Source of the DNA: Curtobacterium sp. MCJR17_020
GTDB lineage: Bacteria > Actinomycetota > Actinomycetes > Actinomycetales > Microbacteriaceae
Direction of reading: 5' to 3'
Assembly: GCF_003234365.2 (NCBI RefSeq)
Contig: NZ_CP126260.1
Location: forward strand, 2,108,001-2,172,000
Length of the DNA: 64,000 nt
In this document: positions 24,330 to 34,069 of the stretch, piece after piece
Position numbering within the stretch: position 1 is the stretch's first letter
Layout: each line of letters opens with the position of its first letter
The notes under the pieces: model-generated
Seen by the model: only the letters and a program-made list of their open reading frames with translations
The model's database searches: none
Told to the model about the DNA's origin: nothing
Program-made: the position numbers and the translations under genes

Positions 24330-25271
24330 CTAGAAGGTGAAGACCTGGGGCAGCAGCGGGTCGATGCCCACGGCGATGAAGAGCAGCGTCAGGTACGTGA
24401 TCGAGCTGTGGAACACCCGCATTGGCTGCACGTGCTCGACGTGCTGGATCGCCCGCGAGTACAGCCGGTGCGACTCGACGACGAACCAGATGCCACCGGC
24501 CAGTGCGACCACGGTGTACAGCGGGCCCATGTGCGCAACGGGGATGAGCAGGAGCGAGCAGACGAGCGTCGCCCAGGCGTAGAGCACGACCTGCAGGCCG
24601 ACCACGGTGCGACCGCGGACCACGGCGAGCATCGGGACGTCGGCGGCGTCGTAGTCGTCGCGGTACTTCATCGACAGCGGCCAGTAGTGCGGCGGCGTCC
24701 AGAGGAAGATCACCATGAAGAGGATGACCGGGGCCCAGGTGAGCGATCCGGTGACGCCCGCCCAGCCGATGAGCACGGGCATGCAGCCGGCCGAGCCGCC
24801 CCACACGATGTTCTGCGGAGTGCGGCGCTTGAGCCACAGCGTGTAGACGAACACGTAGATGAGGATCGCGATGACGCTCAGGGCCGCGGCGAGCCAGTTC
24901 ACCAGGAACCCGAGCACCGCCGTCGACAGGACGCCGAGGATCCACGAGAACACGAGGGCTTCGCGGTCCGAGAGCTCACCGGTCACCAGCGGGCGGGTGC
25001 TCGTCCGCTTCATCAGGCGGTCGATGTCACGGTCGATGTAGCAGTTGAAGGCCGACGCCGAACCGGCGGACATCGCGCCGCCGAGCATCGTCCAGAAGAC
25101 GAGCCAGAGGTCCGGCACGCCACGCTCGGCCAGGAACATGGTCGGCGCGGTGGTCACGAGCAGCAGCTCCATGACCCGCGGCTTGGTCAACGAGACGTAC
25201 GCACGGACCTTGCGGGACAGCGTCGATCGGGGTCGATCGGTGTCGGGCCTGGTCACGGTGGCAGTCGGCAA
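24330..25271 (-). CDS. ctaB: Protohaem IX farnesyltransferase (haem O synthase)
   Basis: A 313-residue UbiA-family membrane prenyltransferase that adds a farnesyl group to haem B. The first Asp-rich motif is in NCYIDRDIDRLMKRT with TRPLVTGEL after it; the second region is LYVFVYTLWLKRRTPQNIVWGG; about nine membrane segments follow the family pattern. The predicted start is TTG (25271), supported by GAGG 5 nt upstream; a GTG at 25256 is the alternative. Together with ctaA it makes haem A. Confidence 0.94.
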   Translation of the reverse strand: MPTATVTRPDTDRPRSTLSRKVRAYVSLTKPRVMELLLVTTAPTMFLAERGVPDLWLVFWTMLGGAMSAGSASAFNCYIDRDIDRLMKRTSTRPLVTGELSDREALVFSWILGVLSTAVLGFLVNWLAAALSVIAILIYVFVYTLWLKRRTPQNIVWGGSAGCMPVLIGWAGVTGSLTWAPVILFMVIFLWTPPHYWPLSMKYRDDYDAADVPMLAVVRGRTVVGLQVVLYAWATLVCSLLLIPVAHMGPLYTVVALAGGIWFVVESHRLYSRAIQHVEHVQPMRVFHSSITYLTLLFIAVGIDPLLPQVFTF

Positions 25272-25688
25272 GGGAACCTCAGTCTGTTCGCATCAGCTCG
25301 CACACTCGGTGGACGACTGCGGCGGCGTCCGGGCATGCGCTGACCCGGAATGTCCACGGGTCGTCGACAGTTTACGTGATGGAAGCGCCGCGATGATGCC
25401 CCGCTCCCCCATCCCGTGCAGAACGACGGGCCGCGGAGCACGACACGCCCGGCGGACGAGGTCCCGGGTGACCCGACTGGTGAACATCGGGCGTCACCTG
25501 AACCCCTTCTGAGTGGCTGGTCACTATGCTGGACCTGCCCTCCCGCAGTGCGCGCCCCGATGACGTCGGCCGCGATGAGCCGGTCGGCCGCCGTCAGACG
25601 GCGACACGACTCGGCCCCGGGATGGCCACATGTCCGTGCGATGGCACGAGCCCTCGCACATGTCGCATCAAGAAGGGTCAACATCCAA
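25272..25688. promoter_or_regulatory. Divergent promoter region of ctaB and tkt
   Basis: 417 bp without a supported gene. A TATGCT box at 25525-25530 is a likely plus-strand -10, which would give tkt a leader of about 150 nt. TAAACT on the minus strand (25368-25373) is a candidate -10 for ctaB, giving a leader of ~90 nt. I find no convincing -35 for either and no recognised riboswitch. AAGAAGGG at 25670-25677 is the tkt ribosome site. Confidence 0.4.
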
Positions 25689-27782
25689 GTGGCTGAATTC
25701 ACCTGGGACGCCATCGACCGGAAGGCCGTCGACACGGCCCGCGTTCTCGCCGCCGACTCGGTCGAGGCCGCCGGCAACGGTCACCCCGGCACCGCGATGA
25801 GCCTCGCGCCGCTCGCACACCTGCTCTTCCAGAAGGTGATGCGTCGCGACCCGAGCGACTCCACCTGGATCGGCCGCGACCGCTTCATCCTCTCCGCCGG
25901 TCACGCCTCGATCCTGCAGTACGTGCAGTTCTACCTGCACGGCTACGGCCTCGAGCTCGAAGACCTCCAGCACCTGCGCAAGTGGGGCTCGAAGACCCCG
26001 GGTCACCCGGAGTACGGCCACACCGACGGTGTCGAGATCACCACCGGCCCGCTCGGCCAGGGCCTCGCGTCCTCGGTCGGCTTCGCCTACGCCCAGCGCT
26101 TCGAGCGCGGCCTGTTCGACCCGGAGACCCCGGCCGGCCAGTCGCCGTTCGACCACTTCACCTACGTGATCGCCGGTGACGGCGACATGCAGGAGGGCGT
26201 CACGAACGAGGCGGGCTCGCTCGCCGGCCGGCAGCAGCTCGGCAACCTGATCGCGTTCTACGACTCGAACCAGATCTCGATCGAGGACAACACCGACATC
26301 GCGTTCTCGGAGAGCGTCCCCGAGCGCTACGAGGCGCTCGGCTGGCACGTCCAGATCGTCGACTGGAAGAAGACCGGCGAGTACTCCGAGGACGCCGTGG
26401 AGCTCCACGCCGCGATCGAGGCCGCTCAGCAGGTCACCGACAAGCCGTCGCTCATCGTCCTCAAGACGATCATCGGCTGGCCGTCGCCGACCAAGCAGAA
26501 CTCCGGCAAGATCCACGGTTCGGCGCTCGGCGCCGACGAGATCAAGGGCCTCAAGGAGGTCCTCGGCTTCGACACCGCGAAGACCTTCGAGGTCGCTCCC
26601 GAGGTCCTCGAGTACACCCGCGGCGCCGTCGCCAAGGGCCAGGCGCAGCACGCCGAGTGGCAGAAGGCCTTCGACGCGTGGGCTGCCGCCAACGCCGACA
26701 AGAAGGCGCTGTTCGACCGCGTCAACGCCAAGGAGCTCCCCGCGGACCTCGAGGCAGCACTGCCGGTCTTCCCGACCGACAAGGCCGTCTCGACCCGTGC
26801 CGCCTCCGGCAAGGTCATCAACGCCATCGCACCGCTGATGCCCGAGTTCTGGGGTGGCTCGGCCGACCTCGCCGAGTCGAACCTCACCACGATCGAGGGC
26901 GCCAAGTCCTTCGGTCCGGCCGAGGCCTCGACGACGACGTGGAGCACCGACCCGTACGGCCGTGTGCTGCACTTCGGCATCCGCGAGCACGCCATGGGCT
27001 CGATCCTCAACGGCATCGTCCTGCACGGGAACACCCGCCCCTTCGGCGGCACGTTCCTGATCTTCAGCGACTACATGCGTCCGGCGGTCCGTCTCGCCGC
27101 GCTCATGGGCGCCCCGGCGATCTACGTCTGGACCCACGACTCCGTCGCCCTCGGTGAGGACGGCCCGACGCACCAGCCGATCGAGCAGGTCTCGTCGCTC
27201 CGTGCGATCCCGGGTCTCGACGTGGTCCGCCCCGCCGACGCCAACGAGGTCGCGTACGCCTGGCTCGAGATGCTCAAGCACACCGACCGCCCGGCCGGCA
27301 TCGCGCTGAGCCGTCAGAACCTGCCGGTGTTCGAGCGTGGCGAGGGCGACGCCTCCGGTGAGGTCTTCGCCTCGGCGAAGAACGTCGCCAAGGGTGCGTA
27401 CATCCTGGCCGAGGCGCCGAACGGCACCCCGGACGTGATCCTCATCGCGACCGGTTCCGAGGTCCAGATCGCCGTCGAGGCACGCGAGCAGCTCAAGGCC
27501 GAGGGCATCAACGCCCGCGTCGTGAGCGCACCGTCCATCGAGTGGTTCCGCGCCCAGTCCGAGAACTACCAGGACCAGGTGCTCCCGAAGGACGTCACCG
27601 CTCGCGTGTCGGTCGAGGCCGGCATCGCCATGAGCTGGCGCGACATCGTCGGCGACAAGGGCCGCAGCGTCTCGATCGAGCACTTCGGTGCCTCGGCCGA
27701 CTACCAGACGCTCTTCAAGGAGTTCGGCTTCACGACGGAACACGTCGTGGCCGCCGCGAAGGAATCCATCGCGGCTTCCTGA
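25689..27782 (+). CDS. tkt: Transketolase
   Basis: A 697-residue thiamine diphosphate enzyme that moves two-carbon units between sugar phosphates in the non-oxidative pentose phosphate pathway. Seen: AGNGHPGTAMSLAP, the ThDP/Mg motif GDGDMQEGVTNEAGSLAG with YDSNQISI, and the pyrimidine-domain motif WTHDSVALGEDGPTHQPIEQ. The GTG start (VAEFTWDAIDRKAVDTARVL) has AAGAAGGG 12 nt upstream. It is the first gene of the tkt-tal-pgi-zwf-opcA-pgl cluster. Confidence 0.96.
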   Translation: MAEFTWDAIDRKAVDTARVLAADSVEAAGNGHPGTAMSLAPLAHLLFQKVMRRDPSDSTWIGRDRFILSAGHASILQYVQFYLHGYGLELEDLQHLRKWGSKTPGHPEYGHTDGVEITTGPLGQGLASSVGFAYAQRFERGLFDPETPAGQSPFDHFTYVIAGDGDMQEGVTNEAGSLAGRQQLGNLIAFYDSNQISIEDNTDIAFSESVPERYEALGWHVQIVDWKKTGEYSEDAVELHAAIEAAQQVTDKPSLIVLKTIIGWPSPTKQNSGKIHGSALGADEIKGLKEVLGFDTAKTFEVAPEVLEYTRGAVAKGQAQHAEWQKAFDAWAAANADKKALFDRVNAKELPADLEAALPVFPTDKAVSTRAASGKVINAIAPLMPEFWGGSADLAESNLTTIEGAKSFGPAEASTTTWSTDPYGRVLHFGIREHAMGSILNGIVLHGNTRPFGGTFLIFSDYMRPAVRLAALMGAPAIYVWTHDSVALGEDGPTHQPIEQVSSLRAIPGLDVVRPADANEVAYAWLEMLKHTDRPAGIALSRQNLPVFERGEGDASGEVFASAKNVAKGAYILAEAPNGTPDVILIATGSEVQIAVEAREQLKAEGINARVVSAPSIEWFRAQSENYQDQVLPKDVTARVSVEAGIAMSWRDIVGDKGRSVSIEHFGASADYQTLFKEFGFTTEHVVAAAKESIAAS

Positions 27783-27789
27783 CCCGCAG

Positions 27790-27819
27790 GGGCCGGGTCC
27801 GGTTCGCCGGATCCGGCCC
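27790..27819 (+). terminator. Hairpin after tkt
   Basis: A 13-bp stem (one G-T pair) with a TTCG tetraloop: GGGCCGGGTCCGG at 27790-27802 and CCGGATCCGGCCC at 27807-27819, followed by TTCT. In the middle of an operon it may partly terminate, or protect the tkt mRNA 3' end. Confidence 0.7.
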
Positions 27820-27909
27820 TTCTGCCGGGAGGCGCGGTTCGGCTCCGCCACGCGCCCCCGGTCCCCCAGACCCCGGCCACCAGGCCGATGAAGGAAAGAA
27901 GAGAAACAC

Positions 27910-29022
27910 ATGGCTGAGAACACCCCCACTGCCGCCCTCTCCGCGGTCGGCGTGAGCATCTGGCTCGACGACCTGTCCCGCGAGCTCCTCGAGACCGGCA
28001 AGCTCACCGAGCTCATCGAGCAGAAGAACGTCGTCGGCGTCACCACGAACCCGACCATCTTCGCGTCGGCCCTCGCCAAGGGCGAGCGCTACGACGCACA
28101 GGTCAAGGAGCTGGCCGCCGCCGGCACCGAGCTCACCGACGCGATCTTCGAGATCACGACGCAGGACGTCGCCAACGCGTCCGACCTGTTCAAGCCGATC
28201 TACGACGAGACCAAGGGCTTCGACGGCCGCGTCTCGATCGAGGTCGAGCCGGGTCTCGCCCACGAGACCGCCAAGACCATCGAGCAGGCCAAGTTCCTGT
28301 TCGAGAAGGTCGGTCGCGAGAACGTCCTCATCAAGATCCCCGCAACGGTCGAAGGCCTCGAGGCCATCACCGAGGTCATCGGCGCGGGCATCTCGGTGAA
28401 CGTCACCCTGATCTTCTCGCTCGAGCGCTACCGCGCCGTCATCGACGCCTACCTCGGTGGGCTCGAGAAGGCCAAGGCCGCCGGCCACGACCTGTCGAAG
28501 ATCCACTCGGTCGCCTCGTTCTTCGTGTCGCGCGTCGACTCCGAGATCGACAAGCGCCTGGACGCCGTCGGCACCGACGAGGCCAAGGCCCTGAAGTCGA
28601 AGGCCGGCATCGCCAACGCGCAGCTCGCCTACCAGGTCTGGACCGAGGCGTTCGCCTCCGAGCGCGCCCTCGGCCTGCTCGAGGCCGGTGCGAACACGCA
28701 GCGTCCGCTCTGGGCCTCGACCGGCGTCAAGGACCCGTCGCTGCCCGACACGCTCTACGTGACCGAGCTCGCCGCTCCGAACACCGTGAACACGATGCCG
28801 GGCAAGACGCTCGACGCCACGTTCGACCACGGTGAGATCCACGGCGACGCCATCGCCGGCACCTTCGACGCCGCGCAGCAGGTCCTCGACCAGCTCGCCG
28901 CGCAGGGCATCGACTACGACGACGTCGTGGCGCTGCTCGAGAAGGAGGGCGTGGACAAGTTCAACGTCTCGTGGGGCGAGCTCGTCGACACCGTGAAGAC
29001 CGCGCTCGAGGGCGCCAAGTAG
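27910..29022 (+). CDS. tal: Transaldolase
   Basis: A 370-residue actinobacterial transaldolase that transfers a dihydroxyacetone unit between sugar phosphates. The Schiff-base Lys is in NVLIKIPATVEGLEAI; GVTTNPTIFASAL and SVASFFVSRVDSEID are conserved family blocks. A strong AAGGAAAGAAGAG site precedes the ATG. Its TAG stop overlaps the GTG of pgi by one base. Confidence 0.96.
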   Translation: MAENTPTAALSAVGVSIWLDDLSRELLETGKLTELIEQKNVVGVTTNPTIFASALAKGERYDAQVKELAAAGTELTDAIFEITTQDVANASDLFKPIYDETKGFDGRVSIEVEPGLAHETAKTIEQAKFLFEKVGRENVLIKIPATVEGLEAITEVIGAGISVNVTLIFSLERYRAVIDAYLGGLEKAKAAGHDLSKIHSVASFFVSRVDSEIDKRLDAVGTDEAKALKSKAGIANAQLAYQVWTEAFASERALGLLEAGANTQRPLWASTGVKDPSLPDTLYVTELAAPNTVNTMPGKTLDATFDHGEIHGDAIAGTFDAAQQVLDQLAAQGIDYDDVVALLEKEGVDKFNVSWGELVDTVKTALEGAK

Positions 29023-30620
29023 TGACGGTTTCCATCGCTGCCAGCGGCGATGCCGCGCGGGCCATCGACTCGGTGGTCCCGCGGCTCGTCGCTGACCTGG
29101 TGGCCTCGGGCATCACCGCCCAGGACCCCGAGCTGTGGGGACCGGACGCAGAGGCCGAGGCGTCCGAGCGCCTCGGCTGGGTGGAGGCCGTCTCGGTCTC
29201 CCGCCCCCTCGTCGCCCAGATCACCGCGCTGCGCGAGTCGCTCCGTGCCGAAGGGGTCGACCACGTCGTCCTCGCCGGCATGGGCGGCTCGTCGCTCGCG
29301 CCGGAGGTCATCACGCGCACCGCCGGCGTCCCGCTGACGGTGCTCGACTCGACCGACCCCGCGCAGGTCCGCGCCGCCGTCACGACGGACCTCGAGCGCA
29401 CCGTGCTCGTCGTCTCGTCGAAGTCCGGCTCCACGCTCGAGACCGACTCCCAACGCCGCGTCTACGAGCAGGCGTTCCGTGACGCGGGCATCGACCCCAC
29501 CGGCCGCATCGTCGTCGTCACCGACCCGGGCTCTGCGCTCGAGGCCGCCGCGATCGACGCCGGCTACCGGGTCTTCACCGCCGACCCGACCGTCGGCGGC
29601 CGCTACTCGGCCCTCACCGCATTCGGGCTGGTGCCCTCCGGTCTCGCCGGAGCGGACATCGCCGAGCTGCTGGACGAGGCCGACGCGATCTCCGCGCTGC
29701 TGTCGGTCGACCTCGACGAGAACCCCGGGCTCGTGCTCGGTGCGGTCCTCGCCGGCACCGACCCGCTGCGCGACAAGATCGCCATCGTCCCGGACGGCAC
29801 CCACATCGTCGGGTTCGGCGACTGGGTGGAACAGCTGATCGCGGAGTCGACCGGCAAGAGCGGACGTGGCCTGCTGCCCGTCGTGCTACACGCCGACTCC
29901 CCCGAGGTCTCCGCAGCCCTGCCGGACGTCCAGGTCATCCGCCTCGTCGGTTCGCGCGAGGACGAGCGCCACGTCGCCGAGGGCGAGGTCGAGATCACCG
30001 GGACGCTCGGTGGTCAGATCCTCGTCTGGGAGTACGCCGTCGCGGTCGCCGGGCGTCTGCTCGGCATCGACCCGTTCGACCAGCCCGACGTCGAGGCCGC
30101 CAAGGTCGCGACCCGTGCGCTGCTCGACGACCGTCCCGCGCCTGCGGAACCCGCGTTCACCGAGGACGGCATCGCCGTCTCCGCGACGCCGGGACTGCCG
30201 GTCGGGACGACGCTCGCAGAAGCCGTGACGGGCCTCCTGTCCGAACTGGACGCCACCGGCTACGTGGCGGTGCAGGCGTACGTCGACCGCACCACGAACC
30301 GTGACCTCGAGACGCTCCGCGACGCCCTGGCGGCGCGCACGCGTCGGCCGGTCACCTTCGGGTACGGCCCGCGGTTCCTGCACTCGACCGGGCAGTACCA
30401 CAAGGGCGGCCCCGCCACGGGAGTGTTCCTGCAGATCGTGGCGGACGAACCGGACGACCTGGCGATCCCGGGCCGGCCGTTCACGTTCGGCCAGCTCCTC
30501 CAGGCCCAGGCAGCCGGTGACGCGAGTGTCCTCGCGCAGCACGGCCGCCCGGTCCTCACCCTCACGACGTCGGACGTGCGCGCCGCCACCGCGGCCATCG
30601 CCTCCGCCGTCTCCCACTGA
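29022..30620 (+). CDS. pgi: Glucose-6-phosphate isomerase
   Basis: A 532-residue SIS-domain isomerase for glucose-6-P/fructose-6-P. The phosphate site VVSSKSGSTLETD and GMGGSSLAPEV are clear, as are GFGDWVEQLIAESTGKSGRG and the C-terminal HSTGQYHKGGPATGVFLQ. The sequence is of the kind fused to transaldolase in some bacteria (Tal-Pgi) rather than the classic E. coli form; here tal and pgi are separate genes overlapping by one base, a near-fusion. The start is GTG at 29022. Confidence 0.92.
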   Translation: MTVSIAASGDAARAIDSVVPRLVADLVASGITAQDPELWGPDAEAEASERLGWVEAVSVSRPLVAQITALRESLRAEGVDHVVLAGMGGSSLAPEVITRTAGVPLTVLDSTDPAQVRAAVTTDLERTVLVVSSKSGSTLETDSQRRVYEQAFRDAGIDPTGRIVVVTDPGSALEAAAIDAGYRVFTADPTVGGRYSALTAFGLVPSGLAGADIAELLDEADAISALLSVDLDENPGLVLGAVLAGTDPLRDKIAIVPDGTHIVGFGDWVEQLIAESTGKSGRGLLPVVLHADSPEVSAALPDVQVIRLVGSREDERHVAEGEVEITGTLGGQILVWEYAVAVAGRLLGIDPFDQPDVEAAKVATRALLDDRPAPAEPAFTEDGIAVSATPGLPVGTTLAEAVTGLLSELDATGYVAVQAYVDRTTNRDLETLRDALAARTRRPVTFGYGPRFLHSTGQYHKGGPATGVFLQIVADEPDDLAIPGRPFTFGQLLQAQAAGDASVLAQHGRPVLTLTTSDVRAATAAIASAVSH

Positions 30621-30642
30621 CTCGTAAGGAGTTCACCGACTC

Positions 30643-32181
30643 ATGTCACCGGTGGCAATCACCCCGGAGCACAACCCGCTCCGGCTGCCGACGGATCGTC
30701 GACTGAACCGGATCGCGGGACCGAGCACGCTCATCATCTTCGGCGTGACGGGCGACCTGTCACGCAAGAAGCTGATGCCGGCGGTCTACGACCTGGCCAA
30801 CCGGGGGCTCCTGCCCCCGGGGTTCGCGCTCGTCGGGTTCGCCCGTCGCGACTGGGAGGACCAAGACTTCTCCCAGCTCGTGCACGACGCCGTCAAGGAG
30901 CACTCCCGCACCCCGTTCGACGAGGACGTCTGGCGTCAGCTCGAACAGGGCATCCGCTTCGTCCAGGGCTCGTTCGACGACCCTGAGGCGTTCCTGCAGC
31001 TCAAGCAGACCGTCGACGACCTGGACGCCGAGCGCGGGACGCTGGGCAACCACGCGTTCTACCTGTCCATCCCGCCGAAGATGTTCCCGGTGGTGACCGA
31101 GCAGCTGAAGCTGTCCGGCCTCACCGCGAAGCGCGAGGGTTCGTGGAGCCGCGTCGTCGTCGAGAAGCCGTTCGGCTCCGACCTCCGCACCGCGCGCGAG
31201 CTGAACGCGATCGTCGAGAGCGTCTTCGCGCCCGACGACGTGTTCCGCATCGACCACTACCTCGGCAAGGAGACCGTCCAGAACCTGCTGACGCTCCGGT
31301 TCGCGAACCAGATGTACGAACCCATCTGGAACTCGAACTACGTCGACCACGTCCAGATCACGATGGCCGAGGACATCGGCGTAGCCGGACGTGCCGCGTA
31401 CTACGACGGCATCGGCGCGGCGCGCGACGTCATCCAGAACCACCTGCTGCAGCTCCTCGCGCTCACCGCGATGGAGGAGCCCGTCTCGTTCAAGGCCGCC
31501 GACCTGCGCGCCGAGAAGGAGAAGGTGCTGTCCGCCGTGCGGCTGCCCGAGGACCTGTCGACCGCCACGGCGCGCGGGCAGTACGCCGGCGGCTGGCAGG
31601 GCGGCGAGAAGGTGCTCGGCTTCCTCGACGAGGCCGGGATGAACCCCGAGTCCGGCACCGAGACGTACGCGGCGATCAAGCTCGACATCGCGACCCGTCG
31701 CTGGCAGGGCGTCCCGTTCTACCTGCGCGCCGGCAAGCGGCTCGGCCGTCGGGTGACCGAGATCGCGATCGTCTTCAAGCGCGTCCCCGAGGACGTCTAC
31801 GGCAACTCGCAGTCCCCCCTCGGTCAGAACGCGCTCGTCATCCGTGTCCAGCCGGACGAGGGCGTCACGCTCCGGTTCGGCTCGAAGGTCCCCGGCGTCG
31901 GTACCCAGGTGCGCGACGTGACGATGGACTTCGGCTACGGCCACGCCTTCACCGAGGCGTCCCCCGAGGCGTACGAGCGACTCATCCTCGACGTGCTCCT
32001 CGGTGACCCGCCGCTGTTCCCGCGGCACCAGGAGGTCGAGCTGTCCTGGAAGATCCTCGACCCGATCGAGGAGTTCTGGGCCACGCAGGGCCAGCCCGAG
32101 CAGTACCGTCCCGGCACGTGGGGTCCGGCGTCCGCCGATGCCCTGCTCGCCCGCGACGGCCGGACCTGGAGGCGTCCATGA
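30643..32181 (+). CDS. zwf: Glucose-6-phosphate 1-dehydrogenase
   Basis: A 512-residue dehydrogenase that starts the oxidative pentose phosphate pathway and makes NADPH. The NADP site is IIFGVTGDLSRKKL, the active-site signature is RIDHYLGKETVQNL, and GxxxRVQPDEGV and the DVLLGDPPLFPR block complete the family pattern. TAAGGAG lies 9 nt upstream of the ATG. Its stop overlaps the opcA start (ATGA). Confidence 0.97.
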   Translation: MSPVAITPEHNPLRLPTDRRLNRIAGPSTLIIFGVTGDLSRKKLMPAVYDLANRGLLPPGFALVGFARRDWEDQDFSQLVHDAVKEHSRTPFDEDVWRQLEQGIRFVQGSFDDPEAFLQLKQTVDDLDAERGTLGNHAFYLSIPPKMFPVVTEQLKLSGLTAKREGSWSRVVVEKPFGSDLRTARELNAIVESVFAPDDVFRIDHYLGKETVQNLLTLRFANQMYEPIWNSNYVDHVQITMAEDIGVAGRAAYYDGIGAARDVIQNHLLQLLALTAMEEPVSFKAADLRAEKEKVLSAVRLPEDLSTATARGQYAGGWQGGEKVLGFLDEAGMNPESGTETYAAIKLDIATRRWQGVPFYLRAGKRLGRRVTEIAIVFKRVPEDVYGNSQSPLGQNALVIRVQPDEGVTLRFGSKVPGVGTQVRDVTMDFGYGHAFTEASPEAYERLILDVLLGDPPLFPRHQEVELSWKILDPIEEFWATQGQPEQYRPGTWGPASADALLARDGRTWRRP

Positions 32182-33122
32182 AGATCGACCTGCCGAACAC
32201 CACGGTCTCGAAGATCCAGAAGAAGCTCGTCCACATCCGCGAGGAGGGCGGCGCCGTCGCCCTCGGTCGTGTCCTGACGCTGATCATCTCGACCGCCCTC
32301 GGGCACGAGGAAGAAGCGATCGAGGCTGCGAACGAGGCGTCCCGCGAGCACCCGATGCGCGTGATCATCGTGTCGAAGAACGACGGTGACACGAAGTCGC
32401 CCGGCCGTCTCGACGCGCAGATCCGCGTGGGCAGCGACGCGGGCGCCAGCGAGGTCATCGTCCTCCGTGCCTACGGCGAGACCGCGACCGACGAGGAGAG
32501 CCTGGTCACGGGCCTGCTCCTGCCGGACGCTCCGGTCGTGGCCTGGTGGCCGCAGACCGCGCCGTCGCAGCCGTCGGCCTCGGCACTGGGCCGCATCGCC
32601 CAGCGCCGGATCACCGACGCCGCCGCGCAGAAGGACCCGAACGGCGCGATCGAGGCCCTCGGTGCCTCGTACGTGCCGGGCGACACCGACTTCGCGTGGA
32701 CCCGACTGACCCTGTGGCGGAACCAGCTCGCCGCGGCGCTCGACCAGCCGCCGTACGAGCCGATCACCGGCGTCGAGGTCACGGGCGCGTCGGACAGCCC
32801 GTCGACGATCCTGCTCGCCGCGTGGCTGCAGCTCCAGCTCGAGGTGCCGGTGACGGTCACCACGTCGCCGCGTGCGACCGGCTCGAGCGGCATCCACGGC
32901 GTCAAGCTCGTGCGCGAGTCCGGGACCATCGACCTCGAGCGTTCCCTGGTGGACGTCGCAACGCTCTCGATGCCCGGTCAGCCCACGCACGACCTGTCGC
33001 TGCCACGCCGCAACCTGCGTGACTGCCTGGCCGAGGAACTCCGTAGACTCGACCCGGACGTCCTCTTCGGAGACGTCGTCAAGCACGGGGTGCCCCAGCT
33101 GCGCGAGACCATCGCCCGCTGA
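32178..33122 (+). CDS. opcA: Glucose-6-phosphate dehydrogenase assembly protein OpcA
   Basis: A 314-residue protein of the OpcA family, whose members activate or stabilise G6PD in Actinobacteria and cyanobacteria. Diagnostic: the N-terminal IDLPNTTVSKIQKKLVHIREEGGAVALGRVLTL region and LLLPDAPVVAWWP. The ATG at 32178 overlaps the zwf stop by 4 nt, which fits tight co-production of both subunits. A 15-bp hairpin lies between it and pgl. Confidence 0.93.
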   Translation: MKIDLPNTTVSKIQKKLVHIREEGGAVALGRVLTLIISTALGHEEEAIEAANEASREHPMRVIIVSKNDGDTKSPGRLDAQIRVGSDAGASEVIVLRAYGETATDEESLVTGLLLPDAPVVAWWPQTAPSQPSASALGRIAQRRITDAAAQKDPNGAIEALGASYVPGDTDFAWTRLTLWRNQLAAALDQPPYEPITGVEVTGASDSPSTILLAAWLQLQLEVPVTVTTSPRATGSSGIHGVKLVRESGTIDLERSLVDVATLSMPGQPTHDLSLPRRNLRDCLAEELRRLDPDVLFGDVVKHGVPQLRETIAR

Positions 33123-33133
33123 GCACCCCACAA

Positions 33134-33170
33134 CGGTCGGGCCGCCTGTCTGGTGCAGGCGGCCCGACCG
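33134..33170 (+). terminator. Hairpin between opcA and pgl
   Basis: A perfect 15-bp stem, CGGTCGGGCCGCCTG (33134-33148) with 33156-33170, and a 7-nt loop. No T-tract follows, and pgl starts 50 nt on. It may attenuate expression of pgl or stabilise the upstream mRNA. Confidence 0.65.
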
Positions 33171-33220
33171 GACCGAAGGCGGTCGTACGACCGGTCGGCC
33201 GCCACGAACACGGGAGTCAC

Positions 33221-33991
33221 GTGACCAACGAACGGCGGGTGCTCGTGCACCCGGACAAGCAGGCCCTCGGCGCTTCGGTCGCCGCACGCTTCATCACCAA
33301 GATCATCGACGTGCTCGACGAGCAGGAGCGGGCCGACATCGCGATCAGCGGTGGCTCGGTGTCGTCCCTCGTCCTCGCCGCGATCGGCCAGTCGCCGGCG
33401 CGCGAGAGCGTCGACTGGTCGAAGGTCCACGTCTGGTGGGTCGACGAGCGCTGGGTGCCGGCAGGTGACGCCGACCGCAACACCACGGGGACGCAGACCG
33501 ACTTCTTCGACCACGTCGACATCCCGGAGTCGAACATCCACCCGATGCCCGCCTCCGACGCCGGCATCGACATCGAAGCGGCCGCGCTACAGTACGAGCG
33601 CGAGCTGCAGGACGCCGCGTACGAGGGTGCCGTCGCTCCGCGCTTCGACATCACGCTGCTCGGTGTCGGCCCCGACGGGCACACCGCGTCGCTCTTCCCC
33701 GAGTTCCCGCAGCTCACGGTCACCGACCGCGCCGTCGTGTCGGTCGACGACTCCCCCAAGCCGCCGCCGCAGCGTCTGACGGTCACCTACCCGGTGATCA
33801 ACGCCTCGCAGCGCGTGTGGGTCATCCTGTCCGGTGCCGAGAAGGCGTCGGTCCTCGGACTCGCCCTGGCGGGCGCCTCCGTCGAGGACGTCCCCGTCGG
33901 CGGTGTCCAGGGTCGCAAGCGCACCGTCTTCTTCGTGGACCAGGACGCAGCGCGCGACGTCCCCGAGAACCTCATCGCGTCGACGTACTAG
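33221..33991 (+). CDS. pgl: 6-phosphogluconolactonase
   Basis: A 256-residue lactonase of the NagB/DevB-type fold, which hydrolyses the G6PD product. Seen: ISGGSVSSLV, the WWVDERWVP segment, and LLGVGPDGHTASLFPEFP with the conserved DGH. It ends the pentose phosphate cluster and is followed by an 18-bp hairpin. The start is GTG (33221), with GGGAG upstream. Confidence 0.94.
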   Translation: MTNERRVLVHPDKQALGASVAARFITKIIDVLDEQERADIAISGGSVSSLVLAAIGQSPARESVDWSKVHVWWVDERWVPAGDADRNTTGTQTDFFDHVDIPESNIHPMPASDAGIDIEAAALQYERELQDAAYEGAVAPRFDITLLGVGPDGHTASLFPEFPQLTVTDRAVVSVDDSPKPPPQRLTVTYPVINASQRVWVILSGAEKASVLGLALAGASVEDVPVGGVQGRKRTVFFVDQDAARDVPENLIASTY

Positions 33992-34006
33992 ACAAGCGTC
34001 CTGCCT

Positions 34007-34046
34007 GACGGGAGGCCCGGTGCCAGCTGGCACCGGGCCTCCCGTC
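34007..34046. terminator. GGGAGGCCCG-type hairpin, copy 4 (pgl terminator)
   Basis: A perfect 18-bp stem (34007-34024 with 34029-34046) with an AGCT loop, followed by TGTTTCC. It is nearly identical to copy 2 at 18485 and starts 16 nt past the pgl stop. Confidence 0.88.
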
Positions 34047-34069
34047 TGTTTCCCTGTCGCCCCCCTGCC

